64,000 nt of DNA from Flavipsychrobacter sp. GTDB taxonomy: Bacteria > Bacteroidota > Bacteroidia > Chitinophagales > Chitinophagaceae. Shown here one piece after another: positions 9,569 through 16,977 of this stretch (within the stretch, counting starts at the first letter, position 1; the number at the start of each line of letters is the position of its first letter). Where the stretch lies: positions 62,001-126,000 of the forward strand of contig JARLGY010000047.1 in the NCBI GenBank assembly GCA_031292525.1, written 5' to 3'. The notes beneath the pieces were generated by a model that saw only the letters and a list, made by a program, of their open reading frames with translations, made no database searches and was not told the origin of the DNA. The position numbers were made by a program, and so were the translations under genes.

Positions 9569-10522
9569 TCAGGATTCTATTGGTACGCCTACTATAAGCG
9601 CATTATCTTCAATGTTTTTTGCTTTATCTGAATGCTGTTTCTTATATCCCCTGTTCACCAGATATACCCCGGCAAATATGGCGATGAATGAAAAAGCCGT
9701 ATAAATAGTCAATGGTTCTTTTAATATAAGGTAACCCAATATAACAGCCACCAGGGGATTGATATAAGCATATATGGTAGCTATACCTACTGGCAGCGCA
9801 CTGAATACATACATATATGCTGCATAGGCCAGCACTGAACCGAAAGTGATAAGATATAGCAATGCCATTAATGCCTGTGGTTGCCACAATGGGAAAGTAT
9901 ATGCACCATCTAAGACCGGGCTGGCAATTAGCATAAACAATCCGCCAAAGAACAATTGCAGTGCAGAATTGAATATGGGGTTAACAGGGCTTTTGTGTTT
10001 TTTGTTAATGGCACTGCCTACAGCCCATGAAAAACTTGCCACGAAAACACAGCATATGCCACCTAAATAAGCTTTATTGGCCAGGTCGGCAATATTGTTC
10101 TTGAATATCAATCCTACACCGCAAAAACCGAGTAATAGTCCAGCTACAATAGCGGCATTTAAGTGTTCTTTTTTTGAAGAGACCAGGTTGATAATAACTG
10201 AGAATAATGGCATCATACCACATATCAGTGCAGCCAATCCACTGGAAACGTATTTTTCGCCATAGGTTACAAAACCATTGCCTATGCTTAGCATCAAGAA
10301 ACCAACCAGCATCTGCCTTAGAATATTACTGCGAGACAGGTCTTTATTCTTGTTGATTGAAAGCGCCGCTATCCCTAGTATAATACCGGCGATAAATTGT
10401 CTGATGCCAGCAAACAAGAACGGCGGATACTGCATAACACCTACACGTATGGCCAGGTAGGTTGTGCCCCACACTATGCAGATAAATATCAGTGCTATAT
10501 ATGCCTTACCTTGACTGTGCAT
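9569..10522 (-). CDS. DMT-family (EamA) transporter
   Basis: 317 residues from the ATG at 10522; a TTG nine codons upstream is less likely. Ten hydrophobic segments fall into two EamA repeats. The first contains 'WGTTYLAIRVG' and 'GIRQF', the second 'SALPVGIATIYAYINPLVAVILGYLILKE' in shorter form, both family hallmarks. Such proteins usually export amino acids or other metabolites. The neighbouring ilvE and the divergent MocR regulator make an amino-acid or related substrate likely (inference). Upstream, 87 nt separate it from the regulator gene. Confidence 0.88.
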   Translation of the reverse strand: MHSQGKAYIALIFICIVWGTTYLAIRVGVMQYPPFLFAGIRQFIAGIILGIAALSINKNKDLSRSNILRQMLVGFLMLSIGNGFVTYGEKYVSSGLAALICGMMPLFSVIINLVSSKKEHLNAAIVAGLLLGFCGVGLIFKNNIADLANKAYLGGICCVFVASFSWAVGSAINKKHKSPVNPIFNSALQLFFGGLFMLIASPVLDGAYTFPLWQPQALMALLYLITFGSVLAYAAYMYVFSALPVGIATIYAYINPLVAVILGYLILKEPLTIYTAFSFIAIFAGVYLVNRGYKKQHSDKAKNIEDNALIVGVPIES

Positions 10523-10571
10523 TTTAATTTTTCTATTAGCAAAATTCAAATAATTTTATGAAATAAAACAG

Positions 10572-10586
10572 ATACAATTTTTGTAT
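10572..10586. promoter_or_regulatory. 15-bp palindrome in the DMT/MocR divergent region
   Basis: ATACAA-TTT-TTGTAT, a perfect 6-3-6 inverted repeat, lies 24 nt before the regulator start and 50 nt before the transporter start. Its position between a MocR gene and its divergent neighbour makes it a candidate operator for that regulator. Confidence 0.4.
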
Positions 10587-10609
10587 TTTAGACCATAACA
10601 GTTTGTTTT

Positions 10610-12049
10610 ATGAAGAGTGTAACAAAGCAGAAAAACGAGCATTTATACCTGCAGATCGCGGAACGTATCGAGAAACAGATAATGGATGATGTGTTGCATA
10701 TTGGTGATAAACTACCATCTGTGCGCATGTTGAGCAAGGAACATAATGTGAGCATCAGTACCATTTTGCAAGCCTATTATCACCTTGAAGGAAAGGGGTT
10801 AGTAGAGTCTCGCCCACAGTCGGGCTACTTTGTAAGTTTTAATCCTTCGCGTTTCCCTAAGAAGCTGGAGAAAAGTAACCCGTTGCAAACAGTTAATGCA
10901 AAGAATGTTGAGGCAATAATAGCCGAGGTTTATGATAACTTTTCTGTTAAGGATACAGTACGCCTTTCATTAAGTGTACCTGCACCAGAGATATTGCCAC
11001 TGGCAAAGCTGAACAAAGCCATGACCCAGGCGTTGCGGGAGCTGCCAGCCAACGGCACATCGTACGACCAGGTGCAGGGCAATGAGCTGCTGAGGCGGCA
11101 GGTAGCCAGGTGGTCTGTAAATAATGGCAGCCACCTGCAGGCTGAAGACCTGGTGACCACAGCGGGATGTATGAATGCTATTGCCTACAGCCTGATGGCG
11201 CTGACACAGCGTGGTGATACTATAGCGGTAGAGAGCCCCGTATATTTTGGTGTACTGCGTTTTGCACAAAGCATAGGCTTGAAGGTGCTGGAACTGCCTA
11301 CCGACCCTGAAACCGGTGTGGACCCTGATGATGTTGCTGCGGCGCTGAAAAAGCATAAGATAAAAGCATGTTTTTTTGTTACTAATTTTAGTAACCCGCT
11401 GGGTTACTGTATGCCTGATGAACAGAAGGAAAAGATGGTGAAGCTACTGGCCCACCATGGCATACCGCTTATAGAAGACGACCTGTATGGCGATGTGTAT
11501 TTTGGTAATAAACGGCCACGCACCTGCAAGAGCTATGATGAAGAGGGCAATGTACTGTGGTGCAGCAGTATATCAAAAACACTTGCACCCGGATATAGGG
11601 TGGGGTGGGTGGCACCTGGTAAGTACCTGGAACAAATAAAACGACTTAAACTGTACCATAGTATAACATCGGCAACGGCGCAACAGGTGGCTATTGCTAA
11701 CTTTTTATCAACCGGAAGGTATGAGCACCACTTGCGGAAAATGAGGCAGGTGCTGCATGCCAACAGCCTGCATTTTATAAAGGCCATAGGCGATTATTTC
11801 CCTGAAAGTACCAAGCTGAGCAACCCCAAAGGTGGCTTTATACTGTGGGTGGAAATGGATAAAAAGATAGATAGCTACCAGCTATACCAGGAAGCTATGG
11901 CGCATAAAATAAGTATAGCGCCCGGTACCATCTTCAGCCTGCAAGACCGATATAAAAACTGTATGCGCCTTAGCTATGGTATGCAGTGGAAACCAGAGAT
12001 AGAAAGGGCGCTTAAAACACTAGGCGGGCTTGTACATGCTATGAGTTAA
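10610..12049 (+). CDS. MocR-family regulator (GntR HTH fused to PLP aminotransferase-like domain)
   Basis: 479 residues. Residues 10-75 are a GntR winged helix ('GDKLPSVRMLSKEHNVS.STILQAY'). Residues 115-475 are a class I aminotransferase fold with the PLP lysine K323 in 'SSISKTLAPGYRVGW' and the 'NFSNPLGYC' loop. MocR proteins use the PLP domain as a sensor of PLP or an amino-acid adduct and often control a divergent gene; here the divergent gene is the DMT transporter. Convergent to the protease gene with only 27 nt between the stops. Confidence 0.93.
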   Translation: MKSVTKQKNEHLYLQIAERIEKQIMDDVLHIGDKLPSVRMLSKEHNVSISTILQAYYHLEGKGLVESRPQSGYFVSFNPSRFPKKLEKSNPLQTVNAKNVEAIIAEVYDNFSVKDTVRLSLSVPAPEILPLAKLNKAMTQALRELPANGTSYDQVQGNELLRRQVARWSVNNGSHLQAEDLVTTAGCMNAIAYSLMALTQRGDTIAVESPVYFGVLRFAQSIGLKVLELPTDPETGVDPDDVAAALKKHKIKACFFVTNFSNPLGYCMPDEQKEKMVKLLAHHGIPLIEDDLYGDVYFGNKRPRTCKSYDEEGNVLWCSSISKTLAPGYRVGWVAPGKYLEQIKRLKLYHSITSATAQQVAIANFLSTGRYEHHLRKMRQVLHANSLHFIKAIGDYFPESTKLSNPKGGFILWVEMDKKIDSYQLYQEAMAHKISIAPGTIFSLQDRYKNCMRLSYGMQWKPEIERALKTLGGLVHAMS

Positions 12050-12076
12050 GTTGATTTTTGTTTCTGCAGGTTGGTC

Positions 12077-12937
12077 CTATTTTATTTTATTAATGGCAGC
12101 AAGGACATGATTTATAGACACGCAACCGCTAAGGCCAATAGGCAGTTTGCTGAATGTATCTGCAAAATATTTATTGCTGATGTCTTTATCCCTGTCGTTT
12201 AAGACACCTTGATTTGGCTTCTTCAGCTCTTCGGCATACTTGGATATATTTTCCACATCCTGGCCCACGGGAGCAACGATAAAGTCTGCTATTCCAATTA
12301 CTTCATCCTGGTCGGCAGTGGCACCTAGCTTTACTATTGGGCCACCTGAGATGCCCCTGCTCATGGTCATGTCCAGCAAGGCCTGAGACCTTTGAAACGT
12401 CTTTTTTTCTTTAGGTAAATTGAGGGTGACCGGGAAAATATACTTTGCTGATATTATGCCTTTGGTGATGCACTGCTGGCCTATACCTACAGGGTAGCCA
12501 CAGGTGTAGATATCCTGACCTTCTTCAGCTTTATCGAAATCGCCTATTTTAAGACAGGTGCCGGGCTTGGTTCTGCGTTTTTTAGGGATAAGGGCGCAGA
12601 AGTCATTGCTTATGGCGTCCTCAAAACCGTTACGAAGGAAGAAGGGCAATACTTCATATTCTTCTTCTGTTCCGTTGTTATAGACAATGGTTATTTTCCG
12701 CATGCCGATAAACCGGTTTGCAGAGTCGAACCGGATAGCGGGTTGTATAACATGCCAGCAGGTGAGCAAGCTGCCGTCGGGCGCTATAAAGAAGCCCGTG
12801 CCGGTTGCATCCACATCTTCAATTTTCACCTGTACGGTACATTCTTTTATTTTCTGAACCCTTTCTTTACTTAGTGACTGGCCCTGAGCGAAAAATGGAA
12901 TAAACAGGATAAATAATATAAATAATTTGGTGTGCAT
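12077..12937 (-). CDS. Secreted trypsin-like serine protease
   Basis: 286 residues. The N-terminal ~20 residues are a signal peptide ending 'FAQG-Q'. The catalytic triad is readable as H62 ('TCWHV'), D112 ('SNDFCAL') and S197 ('GISGGP'), the chymotrypsin-fold order. No PDZ domain follows, so it is shorter than DegP-type proteases. It carries several Cys residues and probably acts in the periplasm or outside. Substrate unknown. A TAGATTTG -7 element sits 20 nt upstream of the start. Confidence 0.85.
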   Translation of the reverse strand: MHTKLFILFILFIPFFAQGQSLSKERVQKIKECTVQVKIEDVDATGTGFFIAPDGSLLTCWHVIQPAIRFDSANRFIGMRKITIVYNNGTEEEYEVLPFFLRNGFEDAISNDFCALIPKKRRTKPGTCLKIGDFDKAEEGQDIYTCGYPVGIGQQCITKGIISAKYIFPVTLNLPKEKKTFQRSQALLDMTMSRGISGGPIVKLGATADQDEVIGIADFIVAPVGQDVENISKYAEELKKPNQGVLNDRDKDISNKYFADTFSKLPIGLSGCVSINHVLAAINKIK

Positions 12938-12956
12938 ATTGTGTTTTAAAGGCAGG

Positions 12957-12964
12957 CAAATCTA
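12957..12964 (-). promoter_or_regulatory. Putative -7 element for the protease gene
   Basis: Minus strand TAGATTTG fits TAnnTTTG exactly and lies 20 nt before the ATG. No good -33 box is seen. Confidence 0.4.
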
Positions 12965-13018
12965 CATTTATTCCTATAAGGTTGCACGTTGATAAAATGA
13001 GCTTAATGACCTTGTTTT

Positions 13019-13058
13019 AACTGTCCTGTCCGGACAGGCGAAATGAAACCGGACAGTT
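13019..13058. repeat. Nested inverted repeat
   Basis: A perfect 14-bp palindrome CCTGTCCGGACAGG (13025-13038) lies inside a wider inverted repeat, AACTGTCC (13019-13026) with GGACAGTT (13051-13058). Both share the core GTCC/GGAC and are mutually exclusive as RNA stems. Confidence 0.6.
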
Positions 13059-13255
13059 GTAGGTAGTGTAATATGCTGAAATGCCTTGTGGTGGCTGTTA
13101 TAAAATAAATGTTTACTGTCTGGTTGGGTCTGGTACCGGACAGGGGCAGACTGTTGGTCCCGTGTATTTACAATCGGCTTTGGGTTTTAAGATACAGAGC
13201 CCCACAGCGCAAGATACGGCGATGGGTATGTATTATCCTAAAGATGTTATGCACA

Positions 13256-13278
13256 GTTCCACGATGGGAGCGTGGAAC
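13256..13278. repeat. REP-like hairpin
   Basis: GTTCCACG and CGTGGAAC form a perfect 8-bp stem around the loop ATGGGAG. The GTTCC-CACG...CGTGGGAAC style stem resembles REP-type intergenic palindromes found dispersed in many bacteria. A single copy is visible here. Confidence 0.5.
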
Positions 13279-13372
13279 ATTTAGGGTGCTCACATCCTTT
13301 TACAAACGAAGACGAGAGCGCTGAGTGTGAAATAGTAAATGAAAAACACCTTGCGATAGATGAGATTTTATA

Positions 13373-15067
13373 TCAATGCTGTATTACTAGTTTGTCGTTA
13401 ATCCTGCTGCCCAAGTCTGTTTCACACGTTATAAAATAAACACCGGCTGCAAATGCTGCGGTGTTTAATATGGTGTTTTTTTGAGCAAATGAGGTTTGCG
13501 CATATACAGTCCTGCCCAGGCAATCGATCATGTGCAGGGATGTAATATTGCCGGAGTTGGCGCTTATTGTTGTGGTATTGCCGGCAGGGTTTGGATAGAC
13601 AGAAATAGTAACTGCAGGCTTTGCTACTTGCTGCAAGCCGGCTGGCGGCAGGCCGAGCTTAGCCACAAACATGTTGCTGTTATTACCGCTTATGGTGTAT
13701 GGGCCGAAGGCACAAGTGTCCTCAACATTGCCCGTTACATATACTGCACCAGTGTTGTCTGTAGTAATGCCAAGGCATGCATCGTACTGTGTACCCCCGA
13801 AGCTTGTCAGCCATTGCAGATCACCGTTATCGTTATACTGCGCTACGTATATATCATAATTCCCATTGCTTGTTATTGTTTTATTACCGAAACTGCAATT
13901 ACCTGAAAAATTACCTGTAATATACAAGTTGTCATTAGTGTCAATAGAGATATAGTTAGGATAATTATCTGCTAAAAGGCTTTCATTCATGTTCCTTGCC
14001 CACATAATGTTGCCACTGGGATTATATTTTGCAATAAAACCGTTGTCTGCCGTATACCTTGACGGTAAAGCGATACTGTCAAAAAATGTAGTATCGTTAT
14101 ATGCGTTACCCGTTACTATTACATTTTCCGACCTATCAGTTGTTAAAGAAAGACCAGAGGTATAACCTGCTAATCTGGCATTATTACTCCCTACTCCTTT
14201 AGCCCATAGCGCGTTTCCATAGTTATCATACTTAGCAATGAACATGTAATTATGCAAGTAAGATGCCGCAGATGATAATTTTATACTGTCGAAATAAATA
14301 TAGTTTGCCCTTGAAAACGTCCCTGTAATGAATAAATCACCTGTTTTGTCAAGTGCTATACTACAAGAAAATGTCTGGGCATTCAACCCGAATTGTTTTA
14401 ACCAGACAATGCTTCCGGAAGTATCATATTTAGCGATCAAACCACTGAGGGATGTTGTCGAAGTAATTTGTATGGTATCAAAATCAGCGACCCCTGGTCC
14501 AATTGAGGCGGTTATATATATGCCGCCTTTATTGTCCAGCGTCATGCCCCCATTTGCGTTATAAGCATAGCTATATCCTAAAAGATCATTTCCCGGTCCA
14601 CCGGCCCTTTTGGCCCAAATGATGTTGCCAGAAGCATCGTACTTCGCCAAAAAGATATCCGTCGCTATACCCCTACTTGCCAAGGTTATCCCGTTGAAGT
14701 TAACCGTGTCGCTGAAATACCCACCGATATAAATATCACCTGCCTCATCAACATTTATAGCGCTACCGTAACTAGTGCCGTTACCTGTCGGGTTTTTAAC
14801 CCACAGTAGATTGCCGGCAGCATCATATTTTGCCAAAAAGAGGTTTTCAGTGCTGGTAAACTGCATAGTATCCAGCTGCAGGCTGTCAATATAAATGCCA
14901 AGCACATAAACGTTATGTGCTGCATCTGTACAAACTGCCGTACCCGTTGGTGCACCTGGTGCTCCGGCTCTGCTGCCCTGCCCATACTTTACCCAATCCC
15001 ATTGTGCAAACTGGGCATGGGTGGTGGTGGAAGCAAATAGTAACAAGGCGAGGAGTAGTACTTTCAT
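13373..15067 (-). CDS. Secreted beta-propeller (SBBP-repeat) protein with T9SS type A sorting domain
   Basis: 564 residues. Signal peptide at 1-18 ('TTTHAQ'). About eight repeats of the form 'G..Y..G.F...AKYD..GN..WAK' cover residues 50-470 and make a beta-propeller-like body. The C-terminal ~75 residues ('SVYPNPAGNTTTISANSG' to 'GVYFITCETD') are the type A Por secretion signal. Exported by Sec and then T9SS to the surface or medium. No enzymatic motif is visible; a structural or binding role is likely. Confidence 0.9.
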   Translation of the reverse strand: MKVLLLALLLFASTTTHAQFAQWDWVKYGQGSRAGAPGAPTGTAVCTDAAHNVYVLGIYIDSLQLDTMQFTSTENLFLAKYDAAGNLLWVKNPTGNGTSYGSAINVDEAGDIYIGGYFSDTVNFNGITLASRGIATDIFLAKYDASGNIIWAKRAGGPGNDLLGYSYAYNANGGMTLDNKGGIYITASIGPGVADFDTIQITSTTSLSGLIAKYDTSGSIVWLKQFGLNAQTFSCSIALDKTGDLFITGTFSRANYIYFDSIKLSSAASYLHNYMFIAKYDNYGNALWAKGVGSNNARLAGYTSGLSLTTDRSENVIVTGNAYNDTTFFDSIALPSRYTADNGFIAKYNPSGNIMWARNMNESLLADNYPNYISIDTNDNLYITGNFSGNCSFGNKTITSNGNYDIYVAQYNDNGDLQWLTSFGGTQYDACLGITTDNTGAVYVTGNVEDTCAFGPYTISGNNSNMFVAKLGLPPAGLQQVAKPAVTISVYPNPAGNTTTISANSGNITSLHMIDCLGRTVYAQTSFAQKNTILNTAAFAAGVYFITCETDLGSRINDKLVIQH

Positions 15068-15193
15068 GGGTGGAGGTTTGATATGATACAGGTAGTTTGT
15101 TTGTCGCTATTTATACACTTCAGGTTTACTATTTGGATAGACGTAGTTTTTGACAATAAACCCCGTGAATGCGACCTGTTTACTATATGAAAA

Positions 15194-15219
15194 CAGCACA
15201 AGTTGGAAGACTTGTGCTG
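15194..15219 (-). terminator. Intrinsic terminator of the secreted 176-aa protein gene
   Basis: A perfect 10-bp stem, CAGCACAAGT with ACTTGTGCTG, around a 6-nt loop. On the minus strand it is followed by TTTTC. It lies 62 nt past the stop codon at 15281. Confidence 0.6.
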
Positions 15220-15280
15220 GGTAAAAATAATTATTAAGCTGAAAAATACATGTCTTATTGAAAAAAATAATGTATTGTGA

Positions 15281-15811
15281 TTACCCCTTTAAACAGGTGC
15301 AGACATCTTTTATCTTTTCGGTTTGCTTATCAGTCATGTTTGGATTCTTAATTTTTTGGTCGGGGATGTCTATTTTGAAATCGGCTATCGGCGAACCAGA
15401 TAGGGAGGTCAGGGATTCCTTCGAAAGATCGTACTTGAGATAATAAGTAGAAAAGATAGCCACACCATATGCGCCACCATTGACCGCCTGGGTGACAGGG
15501 GCGCTGGCTTCTGTGGTAGCCAAGGTGAGTACTGTACCGTTCTCTAGCTTCAATAATAATTTTGTGCCTTTGTCAAATTGCTGGTTGTATTCGCCCACCA
15601 TTGCAATTCCCCATTTCATAGTGGTTACTCCTTCACTTTGATTGAACTCTATTAACCACTTGGTACCACCTTTACCTATGGTAATCTTTGCAGATTTTGT
15701 GGTTTTGTTGGTAAAAGCATCTGTTGTTTCATCTACATGCTTGCAATCTTGTGCGAAAGTGTTTGTGGCAAAGCATACTAACGAGAATACCAGAACGAGG
15801 AGTTTTTTCAT
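15281..15811 (-). CDS. Secreted protein of unknown function
   Basis: 176 residues from the ATG at 15811, chosen because a clean signal peptide starts there ('MKKLLVLVFSLVCF..TFAQ'); the frame is open for another 27 codons upstream without meaning. The mature part is mostly predicted beta with 'GKGGTKWLIEFNQ' and 'GTKLLLKLENG', and ends in 'CTCLKG'. It has a Cys soon after cleavage and two at the end. I do not recognise the family. Confidence 0.75.
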   Translation of the reverse strand: MKKLLVLVFSLVCFATNTFAQDCKHVDETTDAFTNKTTKSAKITIGKGGTKWLIEFNQSEGVTTMKWGIAMVGEYNQQFDKGTKLLLKLENGTVLTLATTEASAPVTQAVNGGAYGVAIFSTYYLKYDLSKESLTSLSGSPIADFKIDIPDQKIKNPNMTDKQTEKIKDVCTCLKG

Positions 15812-15967
15812 AAGGGTTAATTTTAGTGCGTTAAAAGTAATAAAAAATATTACTTTATTAAATTCTCTAATTTTTTTTACAGAAAATGTCACACCTCCCC
15901 ACTGATGTAGTTACAAACAAGCGGCAGTGTAGAGCCTGTAGCAAATAGAGCAGTCTAAAATCGGCAA

Positions 15968-16702
15968 CTAGTTATTAGGCGCACCATTTGCTATCCATCT
16001 GCGCACCTGGGTTATCTGGCAGTCTTGCAGTTTATTGCCGCCCAAAGGCATGTAGTTGTAGCCAGATTGGTGTTGCAGATCGCCAAGCAGTTTACCATTT
16101 TGTACCTGGACCGTTAAGGCTATATAATTATCAAGTACTATACCGCCGCCTGAAGAAGGTGCCGCCGCAGTTGCGTGGCAGGAGTAGCAATTGTTTTTCA
16201 AGATAGGAACGATTGCCGCCGCATACGTGAACTTTGTTGTATCGCAAATGACAGAACAATTGGTATCGTTGTGTGCGCCCATATCTATCCAGTGCTTCAA
16301 TAGGCTGAGTTGGGTGCTGTCCAATCTTGCTATGGGATACGCCGGCATTTTACCGCTCACGCATTCTGTATACAGTTTGGATGATGCACTGTAGTAAGGC
16401 TGCAGTCCTTTCCTTATTATGTTTGAATAAGATGTCAGGTTATATCCCTTTTCCTGTGTACTGGCATCATGACATCCGCTTATAGCGCAGCTTCCCAGGA
16501 ATATAGGTAAAATATCGCGCTGGAAACAAACCGAAGTATCCACCATTTGCTGAGTGGTGTCTTGTGTATTGTTGTTGTTGTTATTGTTCTTTGCGGTAGT
16601 ATCGTTCTTAGGGATAGTGGGTATTACTCCGGGCTTGTGTGTACATGCATACAGGCAAACTACGAGTACTATGGAACAAGAAATAAGGGCTGACTTTTTC
16701 AT
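15968..16702 (-). CDS. Lipoprotein with two cytochrome c-like haem motifs
   Basis: 244 residues. The lipobox 'LVVCLYAC' predicts lipidation at C19 or so. A low-complexity Asn/Thr linker with seven consecutive Asn follows. The body has 'DILPIF...CAISGCHD', a C-x4-CH variant, and 'IVPILKNNCYSCHA', a standard CxxCH, with a Met-rich end ('YNYMPLGGNKL'). Related proteins carry a covalent haem outside the cytoplasm (planctomycete-type cytochrome C domains). Only one motif is canonical, so mono- or di-haem status is open. A TAATTTTG -7 element lies 58 nt upstream. Confidence 0.75.
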   Translation of the reverse strand: MKKSALISCSIVLVVCLYACTHKPGVIPTIPKNDTTAKNNNNNNNTQDTTQQMVDTSVCFQRDILPIFLGSCAISGCHDASTQEKGYNLTSYSNIIRKGLQPYYSASSKLYTECVSGKMPAYPIARLDSTQLSLLKHWIDMGAHNDTNCSVICDTTKFTYAAAIVPILKNNCYSCHATAAAPSSGGGIVLDNYIALTVQVQNGKLLGDLQHQSGYNYMPLGGNKLQDCQITQVRRWIANGAPNN

Positions 16703-16759
16703 TGAAAAATATGTTCTAACTCTTATGCGTTAGAGGATGATTAGTAAATGACTAGCCTG

Positions 16760-16767
16760 CAAAATTA
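16760..16767 (-). promoter_or_regulatory. Putative -7 element for the haem-motif lipoprotein
   Basis: Minus strand TAATTTTG, an exact TAnnTTTG match 58 nt before the ATG at 16702. Confidence 0.35.
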
Positions 16768-16953
16768 GAAAGTAGAGTGGTGTTTAAGATTGTCAGATTG
16801 TTATGTTTATTCAAATAAAAGCCAATGATAAATTGCGCTGGTGTTATCCGCCTGGGCTCGGCCTTCTCGGGTTTTATCAAAAAATAATGATGACCAATCA
16901 AATACTTAAAGGGTCTGGCTACAAATGATGAGGATAGAGGGAGGATTTTTCAT

Positions 16954-16972
16954 TTTGTTTTTAGAACATGTC
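16954..16972 (+). repeat. Left copy of a 19-nt inverted repeat bracketing the glycan module
   Basis: Reads tttgtttttagaacatgtc, exactly the reverse complement of 22064-22082. It lies 5 nt beyond the stop of the last gene in the module. Confidence 0.6.
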
Positions 16973-16977
16973 TGTGA

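Larger units (their letters stand above)
12938..13372. other. 435-nt gap with palindromes, no supported gene
   Basis: Contains the protease promoter, a nested palindromic block (13019-13058) and a REP-like hairpin (13256-13278). Two overlapping small reading frames at 13081-13284 and 13109-13324 run through the hairpin but have no homology I recognise, so I treat the gap as non-coding. Confidence 0.5.

Noticed and set aside
13081-13284. Small frame in the gap downstream of the protease promoter, and an overlapping one to 13324
   Set aside because: They overlap each other, run through the REP-like hairpin and show no family or signal; more likely chance frames in non-coding DNA.
15258-15443. 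Plus-strand frame opposite the 176-aa secreted protein
   Set aside because: Fully antisense to a gene with a clear signal peptide.
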